Part shown: piece after piece, positions 18,441-27,073 of the stretch
Position numbering within the stretch: the stretch's first letter is position 1
Layout: the number at the start of each line of letters is the position of its first letter
NCBI RefSeq assembly: GCF_900169715.1
Contig: NZ_LT835161.1
Location: forward strand, 1,107,590-1,171,589
DNA from: Kocuria massiliensis
GTDB lineage: Bacteria > Actinomycetota > Actinomycetes > Actinomycetales > Micrococcaceae
Length of the DNA stretch: 64,000 nucleotides
Reading direction: 5' to 3'
Program-made: the position numbers and the translations under genes
Notes under the pieces: model-generated
Databases searched by the model: none
Seen by the model: only the letters and a program-made list of their open reading frames with translations
What the model was told of the DNA's origin: nothing

Positions 18441-19781
18441 ATGAAGGATTCTTACACACAAATCGTTAATTCAACCCTCGGCAAGAAGGTCGCCGGGGCC
18501 CTCGGCTTACCGCAACCCGTGGAGCTGCGCCGCTACGAACCGGGGCAAGACCTGCTGAAGGATCAGAAGGTCTTGCTCATCGGAGATGACGCATCCGACA
18601 ACCTCGCCGAGACTCTTCTAGGTTGGGGGCTCGAGGTTCGACGCCACCCGGAGGCACATACGCGATACGGCGCGATCATCGTCGATTTCACGTCGGCGGC
18701 ACAGCCGTCTGACCTTCAAAGGCCGGCGCTGGCCGTCGGTTCTGCCCTCCGTAGCCTTGGGAGCTCCGGTCGGGTCCTGGTCCTAGGCCGAGACAGCACG
18801 TCGGGGGACACCCCGGAGCTCGTTGCCACCCAGGCAGGTGTCATGGGGTTCATGCGTTCCCTGGCCCACGAGATGCGCAAAGGAGCGACCTGCAATCTCC
18901 TAAGCATTGCCCCTGGAACTGCGACCCATAGTGACGCGGTCACCGGACCATTGCGATTCTTCCTGTCTTCGCGTTCCGCCTACGTCAGCGGTCAGCCCCT
19001 CACCGTGGGGTCAGGCCATGCCGAGACTCCGTCCGACGCCGATCATCCGGTTGAGGGAAAGGTTGCCGTCGTCACCGGCGCCGCACGAGGAATCGGTGAA
19101 GCCATCGTCCGCCGGCTGAGCGACGATGGCGCGAAGATTCTTCTGGTTGACGTCCCCGGGGCGGGCGAGGCGCTCACCAAGGTCGCCAATAGCGTCGGCG
19201 GCCGAGCGCTTCAGCTCGACATCACGGATCCCAAGGCAGGTCAGCGTATCGCCGAGGCGGCTCAGCAGCACTACGGCCGGTTGGACATCGTGGTGCACAA
19301 CGCCGGTATCACTCGGGATAAGACTTTGGCGAATATGGATGAGAGCAAGTGGGGATCGGTTTTGGCCGTCAATCTGGCCTCACAGTTGGCCATGAATCGG
19401 CAGCTACTCGATTCTGGGGTGCTCGGCTCGACGCCGCACGTCGTCTCCCTGGCCTCCACGAGCGGCATCGCCGGTAACCGGGGGCAGACGAACTACGCGG
19501 CGTCGAAGGCTGGAATCATCGGCATGGTCTCCGCCATGGCCCAGGAGTTCCAGAAAGCCGGAGGAACCATCAATGCGGTGGCTCCCGGGTTCATTGAGAC
19601 CGACATGACTAAGGCGATGCCAACCGTGACTCGCGAGGTCGCGCGTCGGCTGAATTCCTTACAGCAAGGCGGCCGGCCGGAGGATGTTGCCCAGGCAGTT
19701 GGCTTCCTGGTCTCAGACGCCGCCGGTTGCATCAACGGTCAGACCCTTCGCGTGTGCGGACAGTCGATGGTGGGTGCCTAA
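18441..19781 (+). CDS. High-molecular-weight 3-oxoacyl reductase, FabG4-like
   Basis: A 446-residue protein, twice the size of ordinary FabG. The N-terminal ~200 residues are a degenerate Rossmann/flavodoxin-like domain without active site. The C-terminal domain has TGAARGIG (212-219), NAG (287-289), and the catalytic Tyr352 and Lys356 in YAASK. Mycobacterial FabG4 has the same plan and reduces 3-oxoacyl-CoA with NADH. GGAGGA lies 12 nt before the ATG, a little far. The stop overlaps the next gene (TAATG), so this reductase and the MaoC dehydratase are coupled; together with FadA2 they form a four-step acyl-CoA chain module. Confidence 0.88.
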   Translation: MKDSYTQIVNSTLGKKVAGALGLPQPVELRRYEPGQDLLKDQKVLLIGDDASDNLAETLLGWGLEVRRHPEAHTRYGAIIVDFTSAAQPSDLQRPALAVGSALRSLGSSGRVLVLGRDSTSGDTPELVATQAGVMGFMRSLAHEMRKGATCNLLSIAPGTATHSDAVTGPLRFFLSSRSAYVSGQPLTVGSGHAETPSDADHPVEGKVAVVTGAARGIGEAIVRRLSDDGAKILLVDVPGAGEALTKVANSVGGRALQLDITDPKAGQRIAEAAQQHYGRLDIVVHNAGITRDKTLANMDESKWGSVLAVNLASQLAMNRQLLDSGVLGSTPHVVSLASTSGIAGNRGQTNYAASKAGIIGMVSAMAQEFQKAGGTINAVAPGFIETDMTKAMPTVTREVARRLNSLQQGGRPEDVAQAVGFLVSDAAGCINGQTLRVCGQSMVGA

Positions 19782-20764
19782 TGAAATTTCCGAGCATCAA
19801 GAGCCTCAAGCCCAAGAGCGGAGCCAGCGTACAGGGTGATTCGGCCGGCGCGGCGAAATTCTACGGCCAGATCCTGGTCAAAGAGTTGGGGGCCGCCGTC
19901 GACAAGCAGCTGCATCGCCGCGGCTCGTCGGATTCTCCGGCACGCCATGCCATGCCTGCACCCGAGGCGCTCGAAGTGGCCGAGCGTCGGGTGAAGGTCG
20001 ACGCCGAAAAGCACGCTGCTTTTTGCGCCGTCGTGCATGCGCCTGCCGGGGAGGACGCTCACGGTGGATTCCTTCACGCCATCAGCTTTCCGATCTCCAC
20101 AGAGGTGATGACGAGTCGCACGTTTCCGCTCCGGCTGCTAGGCCTAATCCACCTCAAGAATGAGGTCACGCAGCGGAGGCCCATCGCCGTGGACAGCACG
20201 GTCAAGATTCGGTCCCGGGTTAAAGAGTTCGGGACCCATCGCAGGGGAGTGACCGTCACCATTCTTTCTGAGATTTGGGACGACAAGGGCGAGCTGGCCT
20301 TCAGTGACGAGTCCCTGTATCTATCCAAGCAGGCCAAGACCACTCAAGACGACGAGACCGCCGTCCGCAAGGATTCGCAGGCGGAGTCCACGCGGCGAGA
20401 AGATCCTCGTGAAGGATTTCGGCTCATCGGACGCTGGAGACTTCCTTCCGAAACCGGTCGTAAATACGCCAAGGTTTCGGGCGATGCCAACCCGATCCAC
20501 CTCAGCGCTGCTTCGGCCAAGGTGTTTGGGTTCCCCAGTGCCATTGCCCACGGAATGTATTGCGCTTCCAGGGCCTTGGGGCAGCTGGCCGATGACCCGG
20601 CAGGCCCCGGACAATGGACGGTGGAATTTGGATCGCCCGTAGTCCTTCCGTCCACCGTGGAGATTTGGAAGGATCGGGCCGCACCTGAGGGACGACGTCG
20701 CATTCGGGGAATTGGCCGTAAGGCACGGAAGAACTTCGAATTCGCGTGGAATCGCCCGGAGTAG
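19781..20764 (+). CDS. MaoC-family enoyl-CoA hydratase/dehydratase, HtdX-like
   Basis: A 327-residue double-hotdog protein. The C-terminal half has the hydratase-2 motif GDANPIHLSAASAKVFGF with the catalytic Asp and His, then AIAHGM. The N-terminal half is a non-catalytic hotdog. It should interconvert (R)-3-hydroxyacyl-CoA and trans-2-enoyl-CoA. The ATG overlaps the stop of the reductase gene by one base. Gene set and order fabG4-htdX-like match the mycobacterial Rv0242c-Rv0241c pair, with fadA2 and fadE5 homologues alongside. Confidence 0.85.
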   Translation: MKFPSIKSLKPKSGASVQGDSAGAAKFYGQILVKELGAAVDKQLHRRGSSDSPARHAMPAPEALEVAERRVKVDAEKHAAFCAVVHAPAGEDAHGGFLHAISFPISTEVMTSRTFPLRLLGLIHLKNEVTQRRPIAVDSTVKIRSRVKEFGTHRRGVTVTILSEIWDDKGELAFSDESLYLSKQAKTTQDDETAVRKDSQAESTRREDPREGFRLIGRWRLPSETGRKYAKVSGDANPIHLSAASAKVFGFPSAIAHGMYCASRALGQLADDPAGPGQWTVEFGSPVVLPSTVEIWKDRAAPEGRRRIRGIGRKARKNFEFAWNRPE

Positions 20765-20785
20765 CTTCGAAGATCTCGGGAAGTG

Positions 20786-20806
20786 CCGATCATCACAGGT
20801 GATCGG
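20786..20806 (+). terminator. Weak hairpin after the MaoC gene
   Basis: 7-bp stem (20786-20792 with 20800-20806) and 7-nt loop, without a clear T run. Confidence 0.4.
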
Positions 20807-20817
20807 AGCTTGAGAAT

Positions 20818-20846
20818 TTGCGTGCCCGTCGAGCATCCAGTAAGTT
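20818..20846 (+). promoter_or_regulatory. Possible tRNA-Leu promoter
   Basis: TTGCGT, a 17-nt spacer, then TAAGTT, about 38 bp before the tRNA. The -10 match is only partial. Confidence 0.35.
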
Positions 20847-20884
20847 ATTACTCGTTGCCCGGGAGCTCGCTCCCGAGATCACCT

Positions 20885-20973
20885 GCGCGGGTGGCGGAAT
20901 AGGCAGACGCGCTAGCTTGAGGTGCTAGTCCTCGTATTAGAGGGTGGGGGTTCAAGTCCCCCCTCGCGCACCA
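20885..20973 (+). tRNA. tRNA-Leu (anticodon GAG)
   Basis: An 89-nt class II tRNA with a long variable arm. The acceptor stem GCGCGGG pairs with CTCGCGC (one G-U). The anticodon stem-loop CTAGC-TTGAGGT-GCTAG gives anticodon GAG, reading CUC and CUU. The T arm is GGGGG-TTCAAGT-CCCCC, and the terminal CCA is encoded. Confidence 0.97.
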
Positions 20974-20976
20974 GGG

Positions 20977-21019
20977 AAAAGGCCCCGGCCGGAACGAAAG
21001 TTTCCGGCCGGGGCCTTTT
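20977..21019 (+). terminator. Terminator after tRNA-Leu
   Basis: A perfect 18-bp inverted repeat (20977-20994 with 21002-21019) with a 7-nt loop; the right arm itself ends in TTTT. Confidence 0.93.
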
Positions 21020-21132
21020 GGTATTTAACCTCGAAATTCCCAAATATTCCCACATATTCGGACACGGCTGTGGGAAAATGACTCTGGGGCGTCGACCCCA
21101 CCACGTGAGCCTTGGGAGAGAGGACAGTAACC

Positions 21133-22095
21133 ATGACCAGTGATTTCCGGACCACCTCGAAATTGGGCATTGTCGGAGCAGGAGGAGTGGGGTCGGCCAT
21201 GGCGTACGCCGCCATGATGCGCCGGTCCGCTCGCAATATCGCCCTGTACGACATTGACGGCTCCCGAGCTGAAGCAGAAGCCCTGGATATCGCCCACAGT
21301 TCATTGTTCGCCGGTGGTACGCCCGTTGTCGGCAGCGGAGACCTCGGGATTCTCCGCGACAGCGACATGGTGGTGATCACCGCCGGGGCCAGGCAAAAGC
21401 CCGGACAAACTCGACTCGAATTGGCCGATGCCAACGTCAAGATTCTCTCCACCATGTTGCCCCAGCTGTTGGAGGTAGCACCCGACGCCGTCTACATGTT
21501 GGTCACGAATCCGTGCGACGTCCTCACTGTCGTCGCCCAGCAGATCTCAGGGCTGCCCGCCGACCGCATCTTCTCTTCGGGAACCGTCATCGATACCTCC
21601 CGGCTTCGGCTGCTCATTGGTCAAGCAGCCAACGTCGCGACCTCGAGTGTGCATGCGGTGATCATGGGGGAGCACGGAGATTCCGAATTTCCCCTGTGGT
21701 CCCAGGCCAATATCGGACAAGTTCCGATCGATGAGTGGGTCGACGATAACGGTGACCCACTATTCCCGGAGGAACGGCGCATCGAACTGGCTGAGCAAGC
21801 AATGAAAGCCGCCTATCGAGTGATCGACGGCAAAGGGTCAACCAACTACGCCATCGGCCTTGCGGGCGCACGCATCGTCGAAGCCGTCTTGGGCGATCAA
21901 GCCGCAGTACTTCCGGTGTCGACCGTCCTCGAAGACTACCGAGGCGTGAGCGGGGTTGCCCTGTCCGTTCCTTCCATCGTAGATAAGAATGGCATCCGGG
22001 AACGCTTGCAGGTTCCGATGTCCGATGAAGAACTGGCCAAGTTGCACCGTTCGGCGGAGGCTCTCGAACAGTCCATGAGCGGACTTCGATTCTGA
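21133..22095 (+). CDS. ldh: L-lactate dehydrogenase
   Basis: A 320-residue NAD-dependent 2-hydroxyacid dehydrogenase. It has the cofactor loop GAGGVGSAMA (15-24), the mobile loop GARQKPGQTR (85-94) and the catalytic His181 in GEHGDSEFP. Gln at 88 of the loop is the residue that selects pyruvate/lactate over oxaloacetate/malate, so lactate dehydrogenase is favoured over malate dehydrogenase. It suggests fermentative redox balancing alongside the respiratory chain encoded later. I start at ATG 21133, after a GAGAGGA purine run, instead of 21112. Single-gene unit between two terminators. Confidence 0.92.
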   Translation: MTSDFRTTSKLGIVGAGGVGSAMAYAAMMRRSARNIALYDIDGSRAEAEALDIAHSSLFAGGTPVVGSGDLGILRDSDMVVITAGARQKPGQTRLELADANVKILSTMLPQLLEVAPDAVYMLVTNPCDVLTVVAQQISGLPADRIFSSGTVIDTSRLRLLIGQAANVATSSVHAVIMGEHGDSEFPLWSQANIGQVPIDEWVDDNGDPLFPEERRIELAEQAMKAAYRVIDGKGSTNYAIGLAGARIVEAVLGDQAAVLPVSTVLEDYRGVSGVALSVPSIVDKNGIRERLQVPMSDEELAKLHRSAEALEQSMSGLRF

Positions 22096-22164
22096 GCGAG
22101 GTGAAGTCTCACAGTTGCCCTGCTAGATCGAACCATCGGTGTTTTCACGGGCGTAAAAGTCGGC

Positions 22165-22170
22165 TAGTTT
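22165..22170 (+). promoter_or_regulatory. -10 element for leaderless mRNA of the acidic protein
   Basis: TAGTTT lies 6 nt before the ATG at 22177, with TTTTCA 17 nt upstream as a possible -35. AGGAGC between hexamer and ATG is too close to act as a ribosome site. Confidence 0.5.
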
Positions 22171-22176
22171 AGGAGC

Positions 22177-22485
22177 ATGACTACGGAACCGCGCGTCGCG
22201 CTCAATTCGCTCATTCAGGCTCTCGAGGAACATCTGACCGCCCTGTCAGCCAAGCGCGGCGAGCAGGACACCGCCGTGGAAAATGCTTACCTCGGTATCG
22301 CGGATGCCTTTGAGGTATATGAGGACGCCATCTACGTCGCGTATAACGAAGTCACCCCGCTGGAAGTCTTCGTGGAAGATGACGACGAGGACGAAGAAGA
22401 CTACGACGAACTCGACGATCTGGACGAAGACGACGACTTCGAGGATCTCGATGAGGACGACGAGGACGAGACTCCCTCTCGGTAA
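22177..22485 (+). CDS. Small acidic protein (often labelled primosomal protein in relatives)
   Basis: A 102-residue protein. The first ~65 residues form helices (ALNSLIQALEEHLTAL and onward, including an AYLGIADAFEVYEDAIY stretch), and the C-terminal third is almost all Asp and Glu. No catalytic motif is visible. Relatives in Micrococcales carry the label primosomal protein without evidence I know of. The acidic tail could mimic nucleic acid or bind basic partners; that is speculation. It stands alone between ldh and a terminator. Confidence 0.75.
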   Translation: MTTEPRVALNSLIQALEEHLTALSAKRGEQDTAVENAYLGIADAFEVYEDAIYVAYNEVTPLEVFVEDDDEDEEDYDELDDLDEDDDFEDLDEDDEDETPSR

Positions 22486-22506
22486 TATCTCGGCCAGCTT
22501 GGAACG

Positions 22507-22540
22507 ACGGCAGGGACTCCTATCACGGAGTTCCTGCCGT
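22507..22540 (+). terminator. Rho-independent terminator
   Basis: 14-bp stem with one G-U (22507-22520 with 22527-22540), 6-nt loop, followed by TCTTCTTT. Confidence 0.9.
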
Positions 22541-22634
22541 TCTTCTTTAACGAACAGCTGACAAGTCACAATGAGTAGCCTGTAACTTCACCCACAAAGT
22601 GTGGTGCCTGAGAAGAAGCCCGAAGATGAGTATG

Positions 22635-22640
22635 TAGAGT
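22635..22640 (+). promoter_or_regulatory. -10-like element before uppP
   Basis: TAGAGT lies 6 nt before the GTG start of uppP; no ribosome site is visible. Confidence 0.4.
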
Positions 22641-22646
22641 CGAGGC

Positions 22647-23477
22647 GTGGAATGGATACAAGCAATTATTCTCGGCCTCGTTCAGGGCCTGACGGAGTTC
22701 CTGCCGATCTCATCATCGGCGCACGTGAGCATCGTGGGGCAGCTACTGCCTCATAAGGATGACCCGGGAGCCGCGTTCACCGCGATCACCCAATTAGGTA
22801 CGGAAACCGCCGTCATCTTGTTCTTCTGGCGGGACATTGTGCGCATCATCTCTCGCTGGTTCCTCTCCCTTCGAGGAAAGGTCAGCCGGCAAGACCCCGA
22901 TGCTCGCATGGGTTGGTTCATCATCATCGGATCCATCCCGATCGGTGTGTTGGGTCTGCTCCTTCAGGACTACATCGACACGGAATTCCGTAGCCTATGG
23001 ATCACCGCGACCATGCTCATCGTTTTCGGTGTTTTCCTGGCCATTGCTGACCGCATCGGAAAAGAACAGCTGAAACTCGATGACCTTAACGTCAAGCACG
23101 GCGTTCTCTACGGATTGGGACAGGCCCTCGCGTTGATTCCCGGAGTTTCACGCTCGGGCGGCACCATCATGACCGGTCTTTTCATGGGATATACCCGAAA
23201 GGCCGCAACACGCTATTCCTTCCTGTTGGCCATTCCCGCGGTCTTCCTCTCCGGTTTGTACAAATTGGCAAAGTCGCTCTCCGACGGATTTGACCCCTTC
23301 TATTCGGCCGGACCCACCATCTTGGCCACAATTATCGCGTTTGCCGTGGGCTATGTGATGATCGGTTGGCTCCTGAAATTCATTTCGAGCCATAGCTACA
23401 GCGTCTTCGTGTGGTACCGAATCGCCGTCGGTCTGCTCGTCTTCGTATTGCTCGGCACTGGCGTCATCGCCGCATAA
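22647..23477 (+). CDS. uppP: Undecaprenyl-diphosphatase UppP (BacA)
   Basis: A 276-residue polytopic membrane protein with about eight helices. It has the diagnostic [12 protein letters not shown] motif (about 16-27) and [13 protein letters not shown] around 169-181, which carry the catalytic Glu, Ser and Arg. It dephosphorylates undecaprenyl pyrophosphate to recycle the lipid carrier for peptidoglycan and other wall polymers. This links functionally to UppS and the LCP ligases elsewhere in the window. The GTG start has no ribosome site but has a -10-like hexamer 6 nt upstream. mshC follows 32 bp later. Confidence 0.93.
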   Translation: MEWIQAIILGLVQGLTEFLPISSSAHVSIVGQLLPHKDDPGAAFTAITQLGTETAVILFFWRDIVRIISRWFLSLRGKVSRQDPDARMGWFIIIGSIPIGVLGLLLQDYIDTEFRSLWITATMLIVFGVFLAIADRIGKEQLKLDDLNVKHGVLYGLGQALALIPGVSRSGGTIMTGLFMGYTRKAATRYSFLLAIPAVFLSGLYKLAKSLSDGFDPFYSAGPTILATIIAFAVGYVMIGWLLKFISSHSYSVFVWYRIAVGLLVFVLLGTGVIAA

Positions 23478-23509
23478 ATCTTCCCGCCCGCTCCCGTCGA
23501 AAGGCGTCC

Positions 23510-24808
23510 ATGCGTACGTGGTCCGCACCGCACATTCCTGATCTTCAGACCGCCGGCCCTGTGCCGTCGGTATTCGACTCACGGCTCCATGAGATCGTGA
23601 AGCTTCCCGAAGACCGCGAATCGGCCTCTCTGTACGTGTGCGGAATTACTCCGTACGACGCAACGCACATGGGACATGCCGCCACGTACGTGACCTTCGA
23701 TCTGCTGAATCGGGCCTGGATCGATGCGGGATACGACGTCTCGTTTGTCCAAAACGTGACTGACGTGGATGACCCGCTCTTGGAACGAGCGGAACAGACC
23801 GGCGTCTCCTGGGAGGCTCTCGCGGAAGAGCAAACGGATCTTTTCCGTTCAGACATGGAGGCACTCAACGTCATCCCTCCGAATCACTACATTGGAGCCA
23901 CGGAGTCGGTCGATTGGATCGTTCCGTGGGTAGAGCGGATGATCGAGGACGGCTTGGCATACCGGGCCAGCGGATATACCGACGACGACGGCGTGGAGCA
24001 TCCGGACGGCGACGTCTACTTCGACGTACGAGCGGCCGCCGATACGGAACATGAGCCGGCTCGCTGGTATCTGGGATACGTATCCAATTACTCCGAACGA
24101 GAAATGGGACCGCTCTTTGCCGAACGTGGGGGAGACCCAGAGCGACCCGGCAAGAAGGATCCCTTTGACGCACTCTTATGGCGCGCTCATCGTGAGGGCG
24201 AGCCGTCCTGGGACGGAGGTTCTCTTGGTCCCGGACGCCCCGGTTGGCACATCGAATGCACCGTTATTGCCGAACGTTTTCTTGGGATGCCCTACACGGT
24301 CCAGGGCGGTGGCAATGACCTACGTTTCCCACACCACGAGATGGGTGCAGGGCATGCCTATGCGATGTCGAAGAACCGCATGGCAGAACACTACGTGCAT
24401 ACCGGCATGGTGGGACTCGACGGCGAGAAAATGAGTAAATCGAAGGGAAACCTCGTGCTCGTTTCTCGACTTCGCGAGCGAGGCGTCGACCCGTCAGCAA
24501 TCCGATTGGCCATTTTGGCGAACCACTATCGCACCGATTGGTCCTGGACACAGGAGCTTCTGGACGAGTCTGAGGCAAGGATTCAGGCTTGGCGGCGCGT
24601 CATGACGGCCGACCCCACCGACGACGACACGCGCTCTAGCGATGCCGTCATCACGGCGGTACGTCAGGCTTTAGCTCAGGATCTCGACGCTCCGAAGGCA
24701 CTTCACGCCCTCGACGAGTGGGTGTCCCAGGTGGAGGCCGGAGGCCCCGCTGGAGACCGCCGTGAAGTGGCACGTGTCGTCGAAGCCCGCTTGGGCGTCA
24801 CCCTCTGA
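23510..24808 (+). CDS. mshC: Mycothiol cysteine ligase MshC
   Basis: A 432-residue class I tRNA-synthetase-like enzyme that joins L-cysteine to glucosaminyl-inositol in mycothiol synthesis. The N-terminal motif is [16 protein letters not shown] (42-57), with Cys44 as zinc ligand and HMGH as HIGH equivalent. A second zinc Cys is at 250, and KMSKS is at 307-311. CGITPYD instead of CGPTVYD, and the absence of a tRNA-binding C-terminal extension, separate MshC from cysteinyl-tRNA synthetase. AAAGG precedes ATG 23510. Presence of mshC supports an actinobacterial host. Confidence 0.95.
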   Translation: MRTWSAPHIPDLQTAGPVPSVFDSRLHEIVKLPEDRESASLYVCGITPYDATHMGHAATYVTFDLLNRAWIDAGYDVSFVQNVTDVDDPLLERAEQTGVSWEALAEEQTDLFRSDMEALNVIPPNHYIGATESVDWIVPWVERMIEDGLAYRASGYTDDDGVEHPDGDVYFDVRAAADTEHEPARWYLGYVSNYSEREMGPLFAERGGDPERPGKKDPFDALLWRAHREGEPSWDGGSLGPGRPGWHIECTVIAERFLGMPYTVQGGGNDLRFPHHEMGAGHAYAMSKNRMAEHYVHTGMVGLDGEKMSKSKGNLVLVSRLRERGVDPSAIRLAILANHYRTDWSWTQELLDESEARIQAWRRVMTADPTDDDTRSSDAVITAVRQALAQDLDAPKALHALDEWVSQVEAGGPAGDRREVARVVEARLGVTL

Positions 24809-24814
24809 GGTTCC

Positions 24815-25915
24815 ATGAACGGTCATGAAGGTTATCTCATCGGCCGGATCGCGGGAATTCCGGTCCGACTCTCGAGGTCCTGGTTTCTCCTGACCATCCT
24901 GATCATCGCCGGCTACGGAAGCTACCTCTCGCAACGTTTCGTCTGGCTTGGCCCTGGAGCATACCTGGCGGCTTTTGCCTTTGCCGTGCTCCTCGCGATC
25001 TCCGTGCTCATTCATGAACTCAGCCACGGGTTGACGGCCAAGGGGTTCGGTTGGTCGGTCTCTGGCATCAACCTGACCTTGATGGGCGGCCACACGACCT
25101 TTAGGTCATCTCATGCCACCGCGGGGCGTTCCGCCATCGTCTCGCTTGCTGGCCCCGTCGCGAATCTCGTTCTGGCCGGCATCGGGTGGGGACTCCTTGC
25201 CGGCCTCGATTGGACGGGCTGGCCGGCCTTGGTTCTATATCTCATCACCACTTCGAACGGATTTGTGGGTCTGTTCAACCTCCTACCGGGTATTCCCCTC
25301 GATGGCGGCTATGCAGTAGAGGCCTTGGCGTGGAAAGTGACGAAGAACCGAGACACGGGAACCCGGACGGCCGGCGTCGTCGGTTACCTGGCCGCCGCGG
25401 GGCTCATCGCATGGCTCATACTCTCGGGCACGTGGCACAACGTGGGCATGATCGTCTTAACCATGATGGTCGCCTTCATCGTCATCTCCGGATCCTCGCA
25501 GGCATTCCGAAATGTCCACCTGCGCCAGGCCGTGGACGGAATTTCCGTCGTGGCTCTGGCGAGACCCACCACCGCCGTCAGGCTCACCGACCGTCTCAGC
25601 GCATTTCCGCCCCTCGAAGATCCCCGAGGGGTTTACCTGGTCACCGACGACCGGGGTCAAGCACGGGGTGTGGTCGATGCCGCGGCCATGGCGGAGGCAT
25701 CGGCCGTTGGCGACGACGACGTCAGTGCCGAAGGACTCATGGTTTCAGCGACGTGGGACCGCCCGGTGCCTGAGGGTCTCCAGGGGCACGCCCTGATGTC
25801 CTTTGTGGCTCAATTGCCGGGGCGCATCTGGCCTGTGAAGTCGTGGGACGGGCAGCCCACAGTGCTCTTTGAATCCGATGTGATCGAAGCGGTTCGACGT
25901 AGCCAGCGCGACTGA
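24815..25915 (+). CDS. Site-2-type M50 membrane metalloprotease
   Basis: A 366-residue polytopic protein. The zinc motif HELSH (67-71) lies in a membrane helix, and the second motif NLLPGIPLDGG (155-165) supplies the third ligand. The C-terminal ~120 residues resemble a degenerate CBS pair. Enzymes of this SpoIVFB-like subtype cut membrane-bound substrates; the substrate is unknown. It starts 6 nt after the mshC stop, so it is in the same transcript, a pairing common in Micrococcales next to the pupylation cluster. Confidence 0.88.
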   Translation: MNGHEGYLIGRIAGIPVRLSRSWFLLTILIIAGYGSYLSQRFVWLGPGAYLAAFAFAVLLAISVLIHELSHGLTAKGFGWSVSGINLTLMGGHTTFRSSHATAGRSAIVSLAGPVANLVLAGIGWGLLAGLDWTGWPALVLYLITTSNGFVGLFNLLPGIPLDGGYAVEALAWKVTKNRDTGTRTAGVVGYLAAAGLIAWLILSGTWHNVGMIVLTMMVAFIVISGSSQAFRNVHLRQAVDGISVVALARPTTAVRLTDRLSAFPPLEDPRGVYLVTDDRGQARGVVDAAAMAEASAVGDDDVSAEGLMVSATWDRPVPEGLQGHALMSFVAQLPGRIWPVKSWDGQPTVLFESDVIEAVRRSQRD

Positions 25916-26003
25916 TGCCCAGCGCGTCCATGAAGCGCGGCCCAACGTGCGAGAATGGTGCGCGAATCAATTTCGATCGTGAATCGTCAGGAGTCGCACT
26001 TTC

Positions 26004-27047
26004 ATGGCCTCAGAATCATCGGAGCATCGGCCAACGTCCGTAACCGGCGCGCAAAACCGCAGGGGCCCCTTCCGCGCAGGTGAACGGGTGCAGCTCACGG
26101 ACGAACGCCGTCGCATGAACACCATAACCTTGGTGGAAGGTGGTGAATTTCACACCCACCGAGGGGTTCTGCTTCACGACGATTTGATTGGCAAGCCCGA
26201 AGGAACCGTCATCTCCAATTCCGTCGGGTTCCAGTATCAAGCGCTGCGCCCGTTGCTCAAGGACTTCGTTCTGTCGATGCCCCGCGGTGCCGCCGTGGTC
26301 TATCCGAAGGATGCCGGCCAGATCATCACTATGGCGGATGTCTTTCCGGGGGCGAGGGTGATCGAAGCCGGTGTTGGTTCCGGCGCTTTGAGCATTTCCT
26401 TGCTTCGTGCCATCGGCGATTCCGGTCATTTGCGTTCCTTCGAGCGTCGTGAGGAATTTGCCGATATTGCTGCCGGCAATGTCGAAACGATGTTTGGCGG
26501 CCCGCATCCCGCGTGGGAACTCACCCTTGGCGACCTCGCTGAACAACTGGGGGAGTTTGAAGCGCCGGGCACCGTTGATCGCGCGATTTTGGATATGCTC
26601 GCCCCCTGGGAGTGCGTATCCGCCGTCGCGACTGCTCTCGCTCCGGGCGGCGTGATCATGTGCTACGTAGCTACGGTGACGCAGCTATCTCGCGTTGCGG
26701 AGGCATTGCGCGCGGATGGTCGCTTCACCGAACCCGAATCCTTCGAGACTATGGTGCGCGGATGGCACGTCGAAGGACTCGCCGTCCGGCCCGACCACCG
26801 CATGGTCGCACACACAGGATTCCTCATCTCGGCTCGCAGACTCGCCGATGGTGCGCAACGCCTGGCTCCCAAGCGACGAGCCTCGAAGTCAGATTTCACC
26901 GAAGAAGACATGAATGCATGGACTCCGATGTCGTTGGGCGAGCGGAACGTCTCAGACCGTAAACTGCGCCGTGCCGGACGGGATGCCCAACGGCAAGCGC
27001 AGAACGCCGCACGCTCCGGACACGATGCGGACACTAGTGGTCAGTAA
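26004..27047 (+). CDS. trmI: tRNA (adenine-58-N1)-methyltransferase TrmI
   Basis: A 347-residue AdoMet-dependent methylase. An N-terminal beta domain (FRAGERVQLTDERRR, GGEFHTHRG) leads into the Rossmann domain with VIEAGVGSGALS as AdoMet loop and DMLAPWE as the catalytic-region motif. A charged, disordered ~50-residue tail follows. It should methylate A58 in the T loop of tRNAs. GGAG lies at a slightly long distance from ATG 26004. Its position directly before arc is the standard actinobacterial order. Confidence 0.9.
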   Translation: MASESSEHRPTSVTGAQNRRGPFRAGERVQLTDERRRMNTITLVEGGEFHTHRGVLLHDDLIGKPEGTVISNSVGFQYQALRPLLKDFVLSMPRGAAVVYPKDAGQIITMADVFPGARVIEAGVGSGALSISLLRAIGDSGHLRSFERREEFADIAAGNVETMFGGPHPAWELTLGDLAEQLGEFEAPGTVDRAILDMLAPWECVSAVATALAPGGVIMCYVATVTQLSRVAEALRADGRFTEPESFETMVRGWHVEGLAVRPDHRMVAHTGFLISARRLADGAQRLAPKRRASKSDFTEEDMNAWTPMSLGERNVSDRKLRRAGRDAQRQAQNAARSGHDADTSGQ

Positions 27048-27073
27048 CGTCGCCGCGGTGAGAACATGGATTC

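Noticed and set aside
20885-21132. tRNA-Leu as attachment site of an integrated element
   Set aside because: No integrase, no duplicated tRNA 3' end and no foreign-looking genes next to it; a terminator and ldh follow directly.
23510-24808. Cysteinyl-tRNA synthetase
   Set aside because: The CGITPYD motif and the short C-terminus match MshC, not CysS.
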